Shown piece after piece: positions 27,911 through 37,816 of a stretch of DNA of 64,000 nt (its first letter is position 1; each line of letters begins with the position of its first letter). The translations under genes and the position numbers were made by a program. The notes beneath the pieces were generated by a model that was given only the letters and a program-made list of their open reading frames with translations, ran no database searches and was not told where the DNA came from. Source of the stretch: Asaccharospora irregularis DSM 2635 (lineage in GTDB: Bacteria > Bacillota > Clostridia > Peptostreptococcales > Peptostreptococcaceae); contig NZ_FQWX01000004.1 in NCBI RefSeq assembly GCF_900129815.1, positions 1-64,000 on the forward strand. Direction: 5' to 3'.

Positions 27911-28345
27911 ATGAACCATGTTGTATTAGTTGGTAGATTAACTAGGGACCCAGAGTTAAGATACATCGCAGGAACAGGGACACCAGTTGCAAATTTTGCA
28001 GTAGCTGTTGATAGAGAGTTTACTGGTAAAGATGGCAAAAAAGAAACAGACTTTATCGATATACAAGTTTGGGGCAAATCTGCTGAAAACTGTGCAAACT
28101 ATATAGGTAAAGGTAGTTTAGTAGCTATCCAAGGTTCTATAAGAATAGATACTTACCAAAACCAGGCTGGAGAAAACAGAAGAAGTTTTAGAGTGAATGC
28201 AAATAGGGTTCAGTTTTTAGATAGTAAAAATAAATCGGAAAATTCATATAAAGGAAGCGCTCAAAGCTTTGAGCCTAGCTTCGAACCAAAAGGATTAGAT
28301 CCTCAAGGATTCCAGGCTATAGATGATGACGATATACCGTTTTAA
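27911..28345 (+). CDS. ssb: Single-stranded DNA-binding protein
   Basis: A 144-residue SSB: OB-fold (NHVVLVGRLTRDPELRY... FIDIQVWGKSAENCANYIGKGSLVAIQG), a ~35-residue linker and the acidic tip DDDIPF, which recruits replication and repair partners. ATG at 27911 follows AGGCGGTG; the in-frame GTG two codons earlier lies in that site. It lies between rpsF and rpsR, as in most Firmicutes. Confidence 0.97.
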   Translation: MNHVVLVGRLTRDPELRYIAGTGTPVANFAVAVDREFTGKDGKKETDFIDIQVWGKSAENCANYIGKGSLVAIQGSIRIDTYQNQAGENRRSFRVNANRVQFLDSKNKSENSYKGSAQSFEPSFEPKGLDPQGFQAIDDDDIPF

Positions 28346-28363
28346 AAATATACCGTTTTAAAA
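28330..28363 (+). repeat. Short tandem duplication after ssb
   Basis: The unit ATATACCGTTTTAAAAA, which includes the last ssb codons and stop, is repeated immediately downstream, ending at the rpsR ribosome site. Confidence 0.85.
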
Positions 28364-28379
28364 AAGGAGGGAAAAAGTC

Positions 28380-28607
28380 ATGATGAACAAGAAGAGACGT
28401 AAGAAAAAAAGAGTTTGTCAATTCTGTGCTTCTAAAGACGCTAGAATAGATTACAAAAATACTCAAAGATTACAAAAGTATATAACTGAGAGAGGTAAAA
28501 TATTACCAAGAAGAATATCTGGAACTTGCGCTAAGCACCAAAGAGAATTAACAGTAGCAATAAAAAGAGCTAGAAATATAGCACTTTTACCATATACATT
28601 AGACTAA
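28380..28607 (+). CDS. rpsR: 30S ribosomal protein S18
   Basis: A 75-residue S18 with the KKRRVCQFC-type N-terminus, a CxxC pair plus the later CAKHQREL cysteine and histidine (the zinc-binding form), and [12 protein letters not shown] near the end. Two ATGs stand in tandem; GGAGG spacing fits either. Last gene of the operon, closed by a terminator. Confidence 0.97.
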   Translation: MMNKKRRKKKRVCQFCASKDARIDYKNTQRLQKYITERGKILPRRISGTCAKHQRELTVAIKRARNIALLPYTLD

Positions 28608-28614
28608 TAATAGG

Positions 28615-28638
28615 ACGAGCCATTTGGCTCGTTTTTTT
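28615..28638 (+). terminator. Terminator after rpsR
   Basis: ACGAGCC / GGCTCGT stem with loop ATTT, then seven T. Confidence 0.92.
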
Positions 28639-28703
28639 GTATATATACTTAAATATATGCTTATTTATGATATAATGTTTATATGTTAAGGAGGGGGGAG
28701 ACC

Positions 28704-29024
28704 GTGAAAGTAGAAAGAGGATCCGATATAACGAAGAATATAAAATTAATAGAGTGGATGAAGACAGAATTATTGATGAGTATAAGCGATTTGTTTAATT
28801 TATTATTTAGAGGGGTAAAACCTTTAGATGAAGCACTTCAGGATACTTTAGCGAATATAATAATGATAACATATCTGTTAGCAAAAAGATTAGGGATAAG
28901 TTTTAAAGAAATAGATTATAAGGTGAAAGAAAAGATAAAAATAGGAATAGATGATGAACATAGCGTTGAAAGATGGTATGGAGACTTATCGAATTTAAAA
29001 AAACACATAGATAATAGGGAGTGA
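28704..29024 (+). CDS. MazG-like family protein
   Basis: A 106-residue mostly helical protein with a MazG-like pattern (KTELLMSISDLFNLLF...DEALQDTLANIIMITYLLAKRLG), a family of small all-alpha NTP pyrophosphohydrolase relatives. The metal-binding EExxD set of true MazG is not obvious, so catalysis is doubtful. GTG start chosen because AAGGAGGGG lies just upstream. It is 8 bp from the YybS gene and part of the yybS-gdpP-rplI-dnaB run. Confidence 0.65.
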   Translation: MKVERGSDITKNIKLIEWMKTELLMSISDLFNLLFRGVKPLDEALQDTLANIIMITYLLAKRLGISFKEIDYKVKEKIKIGIDDEHSVERWYGDLSNLKKHIDNRE

Positions 29025-29031
29025 TTTCAAA

Positions 29032-29985
29032 TTGAAGAATAAAAAAGGACTATCTCGAGAACTATTGATAGTCGTGGCAGCTATGGCTTTGGCTTTGATA
29101 ACGGCATATATACCACAATTAAGTATATTTAACATAATGATTCCAGCTATTTATGCTGTTATAGGTACGATAACTGATAATAGATATTCTATATTATCTA
29201 TAATAATAACTTTTTTTGTACTAGTAATTTTTGTAGATGTATCATATGCTCTAAGCATTTGTATTATTAATGCAGCACCTGGAATTATAGTAGGAAAAGC
29301 TACTAGAGTATGTATAGAAAGAGAGAGTAGGAATATATCAGAACCTATATATGTTGGTATTATAGCTTTTGTAATATCAACAGTTTTGTATTTCCTTATT
29401 ACTCAACTAATATTGAAGGTAAACTTATTAGATGAATTTATGAAAATATTGGAAGGTAGTATAAATACACAAATAAGTAGTATAAAAGAATACCAACCAC
29501 AACTAATAGAAGATTTAAATTCGAAAGACTTGTTGATTTACTTTAACAATATGTTACCTATGATGTTATTTTTACAAGGAGCAATTTCTGCATTTATAAC
29601 ATACTATTTAAGTATATTTTTCCTAAAAAAGATGAAGTGGAATGTAGAGTCACCAAAATTTACTGGTTTTTATCTTCCAGGGAATGCTGTAATGACTTCT
29701 TTTGTACTATACCTACTTGTTTTATTTATTAAATTTGTTGGTTCGAAACTATATACAGATTTAATAATGATGAATTTGCAGTTAGTGTTTAGCTTAATGT
29801 TTATAATACAAGGTATAGCGGTTTGTATCTATTACTTTAGAAGATGGATTAAAGAAGGCAAAGTTACTAATATATTATTTTCAGGTATAACGCTAGGATT
29901 GTTTGGGGTTATGGGAGTATCTTTTGTTGGGATGATAGATAGTATAATTGATTTTAGAAAGGTAAGAAGCTATAAATCCACATAG
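29032..29985 (+). CDS. yybS: YybS family (DUF2232) membrane protein
   Basis: A 317-residue polytopic protein, about eight membrane segments, DUF2232/YybS-like in size and gene order (yybS-gdpP-rplI-dnaB is conserved in Firmicutes). Function unknown. TTG start with GGGAGTG upstream. Ends 10 bp before gdpP. Confidence 0.85.
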   Translation: MKNKKGLSRELLIVVAAMALALITAYIPQLSIFNIMIPAIYAVIGTITDNRYSILSIIITFFVLVIFVDVSYALSICIINAAPGIIVGKATRVCIERESRNISEPIYVGIIAFVISTVLYFLITQLILKVNLLDEFMKILEGSINTQISSIKEYQPQLIEDLNSKDLLIYFNNMLPMMLFLQGAISAFITYYLSIFFLKKMKWNVESPKFTGFYLPGNAVMTSFVLYLLVLFIKFVGSKLYTDLIMMNLQLVFSLMFIIQGIAVCIYYFRRWIKEGKVTNILFSGITLGLFGVMGVSFVGMIDSIIDFRKVRSYKST

Positions 29986-29995
29986 GAGGATAGAG

Positions 29996-31981
29996 ATGAG
30001 GAATAAATCAACAAATATGCCAGAAATAAATATATATATAGTTATTATTGGTATTACTAGTTTAGTTTTACTTTACTATAATTTATATATAGGCAGTGTA
30101 TTTTTTGTTATTTTTCTATATTCGGTTTTTCACAATTGGCGAGTTACCAATATTAGAAGAAAAGAATGGACTAAGTATATTCAAGACCTATCTTTAAATA
30201 TAGATGAAACAACTAAAAAAGCTATAATTAATCTTCCTATACCTTTGTGTATACTTGAGTTTGATGGTCGTATATCATGGTATAACAACAAATTTTATAA
30301 TATGGTTGGAGAGGAAGATTTACTGGATACGAATATCGAAGATACAATAAAAAATATAAGCTTAAGAAAAGTACTAAATGAAAACAAGGAAATGTATACA
30401 GATGTAGAGTACGGAGATAGACAATATACAGTAGTTTACAATGTAATAAAAAAGGATCAAGAAGAACATGCGAAGTATTTGATGATACTTTATTGGATAG
30501 ATAAAACTGATTATTTAAAACTTGAAAAAGCCTATAATGAAGAAAAAAATGTAATGGCTTTGATACAGATAGATGGATATGATGAAGTACTAAAAAGTGC
30601 AGATGAAGATAAAAGGCCTTTAATAAATGTAGAGGTAGAAAAAATATTAACATCTTTAGAGACGAGTACAGAGGGAGCCTTAAGAAGGACATCTAAGGAC
30701 AAATTCTTTTTGGTTATGAACAGAAGAGAACTTAAAAAATTAGAGGCTGGAAAATTCGCTATATTAGATACTATAAGACATATTGACTATGGAAATAATC
30801 TTCCTGTTACAATAAGTATGGGAATAGGTATAGATGGAGATACAGTAAATGAAAACATAAAACTTGCCTCAGGAGCACTAGATTTAGCTCTAGGTAGAGG
30901 TGGGGATCAGGCTGTTATAAGAACGAAAGACAAGTTTACGTTCTATGGAGGAAAATCTAAGGCAGTAGAAAAGAAAACAAAGGTTAAATCTAGACTAATT
31001 GGTCATGCACTAAGAGAGGTTATCTTAGAAAGTAGTCATGTTTATATAATGGGACATAAGTACCCTGATATGGATGCTATGGGAGCTGCAGTTGGTATTT
31101 ATGATATATGTAAGTCGTGTAACAAACCAGCGAATATAGTATTAAACTCAGCAAATGAGTCAATAGAAATGTTTGCAAAAAGATTAAAAGAATGTGATTA
31201 TTATAAAAATATATTTGTAAGCCATGATGAAGCAATTGATAATTGCGGAAAAAACACTCTAGTAGTGGTAGTTGACACTCATAGACCTAACTTCACTGAA
31301 TGTGAAAAGCTTCTAGATATATCCGAAAAAGTTGTGGTTATAGACCACCATAGAAGAGGTGTCGAATTTATAAATGATACAGTTCTTTTATTCCACGAAA
31401 TATACGTATCATCTACTTGTGAGATGGTAACTGAATTAGTTCAGTATATGGAAGGGGATGTAAAGATAAATAAATTAACAGCAGAAGGCCTTTTAGCTGG
31501 AATAAGTTTAGATACTAAGAATTTCGCCTTTAAGACAGGTGTTAGAACTTTTGAGGCTGCATCGTATCTTAGAAAAGTTGGGGCTGATACAATAGAAGTA
31601 AAAAAACTGTTTAACTCAGATGTAAAGGACTTTATAACAAAAGCAGAGATTATACAAAGTACTAAGATTATTAATAACAGAATATGCTTAGCCTACTCTG
31701 AAACAGAGCTTGAAAATATAAATGTTGTTATAGCTCAAGCAGCAGATGAATTGTTAAACGTAAAAGATGTAGAGGCTTCATTTGTTCTTGGTCATAAAAA
31801 TGATAAGGTATTTATAAGTGCAAGGTCACTAGGACAAATAAATGTTCATGTTCTTATGGAAAAGCTAGGCGGAGGAGGACATATAGATATAGCTGGTGCA
31901 CAGCTTAAAGATGTTTCTCTAAAACAAGCATATGAAATGGTACATGACATAATAGAAGAATATCTAGAGGAGGAAGACTAA
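29996..31981 (+). CDS. gdpP: Cyclic-di-AMP phosphodiesterase GdpP
   Basis: A 661-residue membrane enzyme. Two N-terminal membrane segments (about 13-45) are followed by a PAS-like domain, a degenerate GGDEF domain (ending LGRGGDQAVI), and DHH/DHHA1 domains with VVVVDTHRP, VVVIDHHRRG and GGGGHIDIAGAQ. GdpP hydrolyses c-di-AMP and influences cell-wall and potassium homeostasis. Its stop is adjacent to the rplI ATG (TAAATG), so the genes are coupled. Confidence 0.94.
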   Translation: MRNKSTNMPEINIYIVIIGITSLVLLYYNLYIGSVFFVIFLYSVFHNWRVTNIRRKEWTKYIQDLSLNIDETTKKAIINLPIPLCILEFDGRISWYNNKFYNMVGEEDLLDTNIEDTIKNISLRKVLNENKEMYTDVEYGDRQYTVVYNVIKKDQEEHAKYLMILYWIDKTDYLKLEKAYNEEKNVMALIQIDGYDEVLKSADEDKRPLINVEVEKILTSLETSTEGALRRTSKDKFFLVMNRRELKKLEAGKFAILDTIRHIDYGNNLPVTISMGIGIDGDTVNENIKLASGALDLALGRGGDQAVIRTKDKFTFYGGKSKAVEKKTKVKSRLIGHALREVILESSHVYIMGHKYPDMDAMGAAVGIYDICKSCNKPANIVLNSANESIEMFAKRLKECDYYKNIFVSHDEAIDNCGKNTLVVVVDTHRPNFTECEKLLDISEKVVVIDHHRRGVEFINDTVLLFHEIYVSSTCEMVTELVQYMEGDVKINKLTAEGLLAGISLDTKNFAFKTGVRTFEAASYLRKVGADTIEVKKLFNSDVKDFITKAEIIQSTKIINNRICLAYSETELENINVVIAQAADELLNVKDVEASFVLGHKNDKVFISARSLGQINVHVLMEKLGGGGHIDIAGAQLKDVSLKQAYEMVHDIIEEYLEEED

Positions 31982-32431
31982 ATGAAGGTTATATTATTAA
32001 AAGATGTAAAAGGAACTGGTAAAAAAGGTGATGTTAAAGAAGTAAGTGATGGATACGCAAGAAACTTCCTACTACCTAAGAAGTTTGCCGTTGAAGCAGA
32101 TAGCACATCTATGAAGGAATTAAATGAAAAGAAAAAATCTCATGAAATAAAATGCCAAAAAGAATATGAGGCGGCTGTAGAATTAGGTAAGAAAATGGAA
32201 GAAATAAATATAGAGATATACTCAAAGGCTGGAGAAGCTGGAAGATTATTTGGATCAATTACTTCTAAAGATATAGCAGATCAACTTAAAAAACAAAAAG
32301 GTATAGAAGTTGATAAGAGAAAAATTATATTAGATGAACCAATAAGAGTATTAGGTTCAAGATTCGTAGAAATAAAAATACATCAAAAAGTAGTAACTAA
32401 AATAAGAGTAGATGTAAAAGAGAAGCAATAG
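31982..32431 (+). CDS. rplI: 50S ribosomal protein L9
   Basis: A 149-residue L9: N-terminal [33 protein letters not shown], a long linking helix and a C-terminal domain with the LFGSIT motif. The ATG follows the gdpP stop directly with AGGAGG inside gdpP. Confidence 0.97.
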   Translation: MKVILLKDVKGTGKKGDVKEVSDGYARNFLLPKKFAVEADSTSMKELNEKKKSHEIKCQKEYEAAVELGKKMEEINIEIYSKAGEAGRLFGSITSKDIADQLKKQKGIEVDKRKIILDEPIRVLGSRFVEIKIHQKVVTKIRVDVKEKQ

Positions 32432-32454
32432 TAGTGTACTTGAGGTGATTAAAA

Positions 32455-33783
32455 ATGGAGGATATGACAAGAGTCCCTCCACATAGTGTGGAATCAGAAC
32501 AGTCAATTTTAGGGTCTATATTGCTTGACAAAGATGCAATAATAACAGTCACAGAAACTATAAAACCAGGCGATTTTTATAAGGAAGCTCATAAAATTAT
32601 ATATGAATGTATGCTATCTTTGAATAACAAAGGAGAACCTATAGATTTAATAACATTAACAGAGGAATTGAAAAATCAAGGATACTTAAATGATGTTGGA
32701 GGGATAAGTTATATAACAAGTCTTTCAACTATAGTACCAACTACTTCAAATGTAAAATATTATGCAGATATAGTAAAAGATAAGTCTGTGCTTAGAAAGC
32801 TTATAAAAGCATCTAATGACATAATAAGTTTGGGATATGATGGTACAACAAAAATTCAGGATGTTTTGGATAAAGCTGAAAAAAAGATATTTGATATATC
32901 CCAAGAAAAAACGAGTGATGATTTTAAACCTATAAATTTAGTGTTGATGGATACCTATGATATGATAGAAAACTTATATACAAATAAGAGCGATGTCACA
33001 GGTATAACAACTGGTTTTAAGGATTTAAATAAAAAAATAAACGGTCTGCAAAGAACAGACCTAGTACTTATAGCAGCACGTCCAGCTATGGGGAAAACAG
33101 CATTTTCATTAAACCTTGTTCAAAATGCAGCCCTAAAGGGAGATGCATCTGTAGCAGTGTTTAGTTTGGAGATGTCAAAAGAACAATTAGTGCAGCGTAT
33201 GCTATCATCACAATCGAATGTAGAATTAAAAAAGATAAAAACTGGGACACTTAATAATAATGATTGGCCTAGAATAATAGATGCTATGGCAGTTTTATCT
33301 GAGGCAAAAATACACATAGATGATACTCCTGGTATAACTATATCAGAACTCAGATCAAAGTGTAGAAAATTAAAAATCGAAAAAGGTTTAGATTTAATCT
33401 TAATTGACTACCTTCAGCTTATGGAGGGTGAAGGGAACAATGAAAGTAGACAGCAAGAAATATCTAAAATATCTAGATCACTAAAGAAAATAGCTAAGGA
33501 ATTAGATTGTCCTGTAGTGGCATTATCTCAGCTATCTCGTGCCCCAGAGCAAAGGGCTGACCATAGGCCTATGTTATCGGATTTAAGAGAATCTGGAGCT
33601 ATAGAGCAGGATGCTGATATAGTAATGTTTTTATATAGAGATGAATATTACCATCCTGATTCAGAGAGCAAGAATATAGGAGAAATTATAATAGCTAAAA
33701 ATAGACATGGAGAAACTGGTGCTGTTGAGTTAGTATGGCTTGGTGAAGTCCAAAGATTTGGGGATAAACTAAGAGAGTTATAA
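32455..33783 (+). CDS. dnaB: Replicative DNA helicase
   Basis: A 442-residue hexameric helicase (DnaB of E. coli; DnaC in Bacillus naming). The N-terminal domain starts VPPHSVESEQSILGS. The RecA-like domain has Walker A ARPAMGKTAFS, Walker B LILIDYLQLM, and RGSG-like DLRESGAIEQDADIVMFLYRDEYY. No intein. GAGGTG ribosome site. Its loader is probably the DnaC/DnaI-like and DnaD-like pair at 42.5-44.6 kb. Confidence 0.97.
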   Translation: MEDMTRVPPHSVESEQSILGSILLDKDAIITVTETIKPGDFYKEAHKIIYECMLSLNNKGEPIDLITLTEELKNQGYLNDVGGISYITSLSTIVPTTSNVKYYADIVKDKSVLRKLIKASNDIISLGYDGTTKIQDVLDKAEKKIFDISQEKTSDDFKPINLVLMDTYDMIENLYTNKSDVTGITTGFKDLNKKINGLQRTDLVLIAARPAMGKTAFSLNLVQNAALKGDASVAVFSLEMSKEQLVQRMLSSQSNVELKKIKTGTLNNNDWPRIIDAMAVLSEAKIHIDDTPGITISELRSKCRKLKIEKGLDLILIDYLQLMEGEGNNESRQQEISKISRSLKKIAKELDCPVVALSQLSRAPEQRADHRPMLSDLRESGAIEQDADIVMFLYRDEYYHPDSESKNIGEIIIAKNRHGETGAVELVWLGEVQRFGDKLREL

Positions 33784-33792
33784 CATGTAGAA

Positions 33793-33933
33793 ATATCCAC
33801 ATGTATCCACAGAACAACCTTTCTGTTTTGGAAAAAAATGTGGATACTTGTAGAAAACAACTTATAAATATTGAAAAATAAAGGATGAAGTTATCCACAT
33901 TATCAACATGTGGGTGTTGATAACTGTTGATAA
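33793..33933. promoter_or_regulatory. DnaA-box cluster downstream of dnaB
   Basis: Within 141 bp: ATATCCACA (33793-33801), GTATCCACA (33803-33811), the complement of GTATCCACA (33839-33847), perfect TTATCCACA (33891-33899), then TTATCAACA (33900-33908) and two copies of its complement (33915-33923, 33925-33933). All are within one base of TTATCCACA. They lie between the dnaB stop and its terminator, ~22 kb from oriC. Confidence 0.75.
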
Positions 33934-33939
33934 GATATG

Positions 33940-33967
33940 GGGAGCTGTAGCTCCCTTTATAATTTTT
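33940..33967 (+). terminator. Terminator after dnaB
   Basis: GGGAGC-TGTA-GCTCCC stem-loop followed by TTTATAATTTTT. Confidence 0.85.
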
Positions 33968-34026
33968 ATATTAATGCATTAATTTTGTATATTAATCACA
34001 CAGTAAATCAATAATAAAGAGGTAGT

Positions 34027-34359
34027 TTGAAACTATCAATGGAGTTGAGGAATTTGGATATAAATATAAAATATATATACCCTGAAACTGTATTTATAAT
34101 TAGAGAAATAAATCTATTTAGAATCGTTGATCTTAATATAAAAGAAACGATAGTATTTTATGCTAGAATGATAAGAAATGAATATGAAATATGTATGTTA
34201 AACACGTCAATAGGTAATACTATTGGCATTTTAAAAGTAGATAATACCGAAAAATTTGATGAATTAATAGACAAAATTAAAAGAGAAGAAGAGAATATAA
34301 AAAAGATAAAAAATCTATCTGATATAGAAAATTACATATTAAAAATACTAAAAAATTAA
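34027..34359 (+). CDS. Hypothetical protein, possibly DUF4911-like
   Basis: A 110-residue protein (NIKYIYPETVFIIREINLFRIVDLNIKETIVFYARMI...NSIGNTIGILKVDN type) I cannot place firmly. Size and clostridial origin-proximal location fit DUF4911-like proteins. No signal or membrane segment; the C-terminal third is a charged helix. TTG start is 3 nt after GAGGT, which is tight; an ATG four codons later is 15 nt away. Both are uncertain. Confidence 0.55.
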   Translation: MKLSMELRNLDINIKYIYPETVFIIREINLFRIVDLNIKETIVFYARMIRNEYEICMLNTSIGNTIGILKVDNTEKFDELIDKIKREEENIKKIKNLSDIENYILKILKN

Positions 34360-34393
34360 AAAGGTTTGAAAATATATCGAATGTTTGATAAAA

Positions 34394-34422
34394 TTAACAA
34401 GTATAGTGTTCGAATATATAAT
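34394..34422 (+). promoter_or_regulatory. purA promoter with flanking PurBox-like half sites
   Basis: TTAACA (34394-34399), a 17-nt spacer and TATAAT (34417-34422). Inverted CGAA-centred motifs at 34373-34386 and 34404-34417 are spaced 17 bp apart, as paired PurBoxes are in Bacillus. Their cores (TCGAAT, and TCGAAC on the minus strand) differ from CCGAAC by two and one bases. Confidence 0.6.
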
Positions 34423-34428
34423 AATTAA

Positions 34429-35733
<1,305 letters not shown>

Positions 35734-35738
35734 TATAT

Positions 35739-35786
35739 AACTGTCCTAAAACGACTATTAAGTCGTCTTAGGACAGTTTTTTATTT
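35739..35786 (+). terminator. Terminator after purA
   Basis: AACTGTCCTAA/ACGACT pairs with AGTCGT/CTTAGGACAGTT, a long near-perfect stem, followed by TTTTTATTT. Confidence 0.92.
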
Positions 35787-35822
35787 AAAATAGATTAATT
35801 GGTGCTTTTTCTATTAACATTT

Positions 35823-35851
35823 AAGGTGATATAAAGGTGAAATAAAGTGCT
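35823..35851 (+). promoter_or_regulatory. 11-bp direct repeats upstream of the response regulator gene
   Basis: AAGGTGATATA and AAGGTGAAATA start exactly 11 bp apart, and AAGTGC begins 11 bp after the second. One-turn direct repeats are the usual target of OmpR-type regulators. A TTGACA element at 35870-35875 follows. Confidence 0.4.
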
Positions 35852-35960
35852 TTTTTATATATAATAAAATTGACAATGCCTTAGATATTAATAAAAGATG
35901 CTACTTTATAATTATAAATAATGCTTGTAGAGAACTATTCTTTTTTGAAAGGGGATAAAT

Positions 35961-36638
35961 ATGATAGATATTTTTATAGTAGAAGATGATAAAGATTTAA
36001 GTAGAGAGATAAATTTGGCCCTTAGTAAATGGGGTTATGAGGTTAAAGAGGTTGATAACCTGGAGGATATAACAAAAGAGGTCTTAGAGAATAATCCTAA
36101 GCTAGTATTAATGGATATAAACCTACCATCACATGATGGATTCTATTGGTGTTCACAAATAAGAAACTTTTTAAAAGTTCCAATAATATTTATATCATCT
36201 AGGGATAATGATATGGATATTATTATGTCTATAAATATGGGTGGAGATGATTATATAGTTAAGCCATTTTCTCCACAGGTTCTAGTTGCAAAAGTCCAGG
36301 CAATACTTAGAAGAACATATTCATATAATAGCAACCTAAAAAGTGACATTATAAAATTTAAAGAGGTAACCATGAATATAGTAGAAGCAAAAGTATACTA
36401 TAAAGACAAGAGCACAGAACTCACAAAAAATGAGCTAAAAATAATGAAAATATTAATGGACAATCAAGAGAAAATAGTTAGCAGAGAAGATATAATAGAA
36501 GAACTTTGGGATAGTGAAGAATTTATAAGTGAAAATACACTGACAGTAAATATAAATAGGCTTAGAAAAAAACTAGATTCTATAGGTTTAGAAGAATTTA
36601 TATTAACTAAAAAAGGACAGGGGTATATTATAAGATGA
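35961..36638 (+). CDS. OmpR-family response regulator, BceR-like
   Basis: A 225-residue regulator: receiver domain with the acceptor Asp52 (VLMDINLP) and switch lysine in YIVKPFSPQ, then a winged-helix DNA-binding domain (TENTLTVNINRLRKKLDSIG, KKGQGYII). It overlaps the sensor gene by 4 bp (ATGA). With the next three genes it forms a Bce-type module for sensing and removing antimicrobial peptides. Typed as BceR by context. Confidence 0.88.
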   Translation: MIDIFIVEDDKDLSREINLALSKWGYEVKEVDNLEDITKEVLENNPKLVLMDINLPSHDGFYWCSQIRNFLKVPIIFISSRDNDMDIIMSINMGGDDYIVKPFSPQVLVAKVQAILRRTYSYNSNLKSDIIKFKEVTMNIVEAKVYYKDKSTELTKNELKIMKILMDNQEKIVSREDIIEELWDSEEFISENTLTVNINRLRKKLDSIGLEEFILTKKGQGYIIR

Positions 36639-37651
36639 GTTTTTTAGAGTATTTATCCAACTATATAAAAGAGAATAGAATATTTTTATATTTAATTGTA
36701 ACTATAATGGCAATAGTAAATATTGTTATCTTACTAGATCCATATTTATCAAAAAGCTTAGAGAGCCTAATATATATAGATCTTTTAGTTTGTATAAGTA
36801 TATTAATTTTTCTAGTTTTAGGTTTTTTTAATTATAAAAATAAATTTGATATGTTCATCAGTTATATAAATAAGAAAAAAGATGAAGATTTTAATTTTAA
36901 AGGAAATGTAATATATACAGAAGTAGACAAGTTAGTAAAAGAGTACGACGAAGAGATATATAGTTTAAAAGAAGAGTTAGAGGAGATAAACGACTATATG
37001 ACAAACTGGATACATGAGGTAAAAATACCTATTTCAGTTTTAGAAATAATAAGCAAAAGAATTCGAGATATAGATACAGGTCTATCTAAAGATATAAGAA
37101 CGTCTGTAAGTAGGATAAATAGGCTTGTAGAACAGGCTATGTACTCTAGTAGAGCAGGGAACTATAGTTCAGATTTCTTGATAGGGGAGACCGACTTAGA
37201 AAATGTAGTTAAAGAGGTAATAAAGAAAAACAAATATCAGTTTATATACAATAAAATAGAAATAGAGACACAGGACTTAAACTACACGATTCTTACAGAT
37301 AAGAAATGGATTACCCATATAATAGAGCTTATAGTAGACAACTCAATAAAGTATAGCAAAGCAGGAGGAAAGATAGAAATATTTACTAAAGAGGCTAAAA
37401 ATGGTATAGAATTACATATAAAAGACTATGGACTAGGTATAGTTCCACAGGATATAGATAGAATATTTGATAAAGGATTTACAGGTCAAAATGGACGGAA
37501 GATAACAAAGTCAACGGGAATGGGTCTCTATATATCTAAGAAGATTTTAAATAAATTAAGTCACAAGATAGAAGTAATATCGACTCCAGGTGAATTTTGT
37601 GATGTATATATTACATTCTACAAATTATCAGATTACTTCAATGTGACATAA
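36635..37651 (+). CDS. Intramembrane-sensing histidine kinase, BceS-like
   Basis: A 338-residue kinase with two membrane segments (about 17-35 and 46-65) joined by a very short outside loop, no sensor domain, and a coiled linker. The H-box is NWIHEVKIPIS (His127), the N-box IELIVDNSIKYS, and G-boxes KDYGLGI and STGMGLYISKKIL are present. This compact form is the BceS family, which senses through its partner transporter instead of a ligand domain. Confidence 0.9.
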   Translation: MSFLEYLSNYIKENRIFLYLIVTIMAIVNIVILLDPYLSKSLESLIYIDLLVCISILIFLVLGFFNYKNKFDMFISYINKKKDEDFNFKGNVIYTEVDKLVKEYDEEIYSLKEELEEINDYMTNWIHEVKIPISVLEIISKRIRDIDTGLSKDIRTSVSRINRLVEQAMYSSRAGNYSSDFLIGETDLENVVKEVIKKNKYQFIYNKIEIETQDLNYTILTDKKWITHIIELIVDNSIKYSKAGGKIEIFTKEAKNGIELHIKDYGLGIVPQDIDRIFDKGFTGQNGRKITKSTGMGLYISKKILNKLSHKIEVISTPGEFCDVYITFYKLSDYFNVT

Positions 37652-37693
37652 ATGAAAGAAAAACCCTCCAAAGTGTAAGGTTAAGTGATGGAA

Positions 37694-37707
37694 TTAAGAT
37701 ATCTTAA
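37694..37707. promoter_or_regulatory. Palindrome upstream of the ABC transporter genes
   Basis: TTAAGATATCTTAA is a perfect 14-bp palindrome ~110 bp before the ATPase start. It may be an operator, but its sequence is not the published BceR motif. Confidence 0.35.
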
Positions 37708-37816
37708 ATTATAGAATATAAATATAAGTTAAATCTCATTCAACTAAATATAAAGGGATTGAAAAGACTAGAAATATTTATAAAAATAGTATTTATTAAA
37801 ATTTGGAGGGGAAAAA

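Noticed and set aside
30237-30692. 151-residue open frame antisense to gdpP
   Set aside because: Lies opposite the GdpP N-terminal coding region; codon content fits the sense strand.
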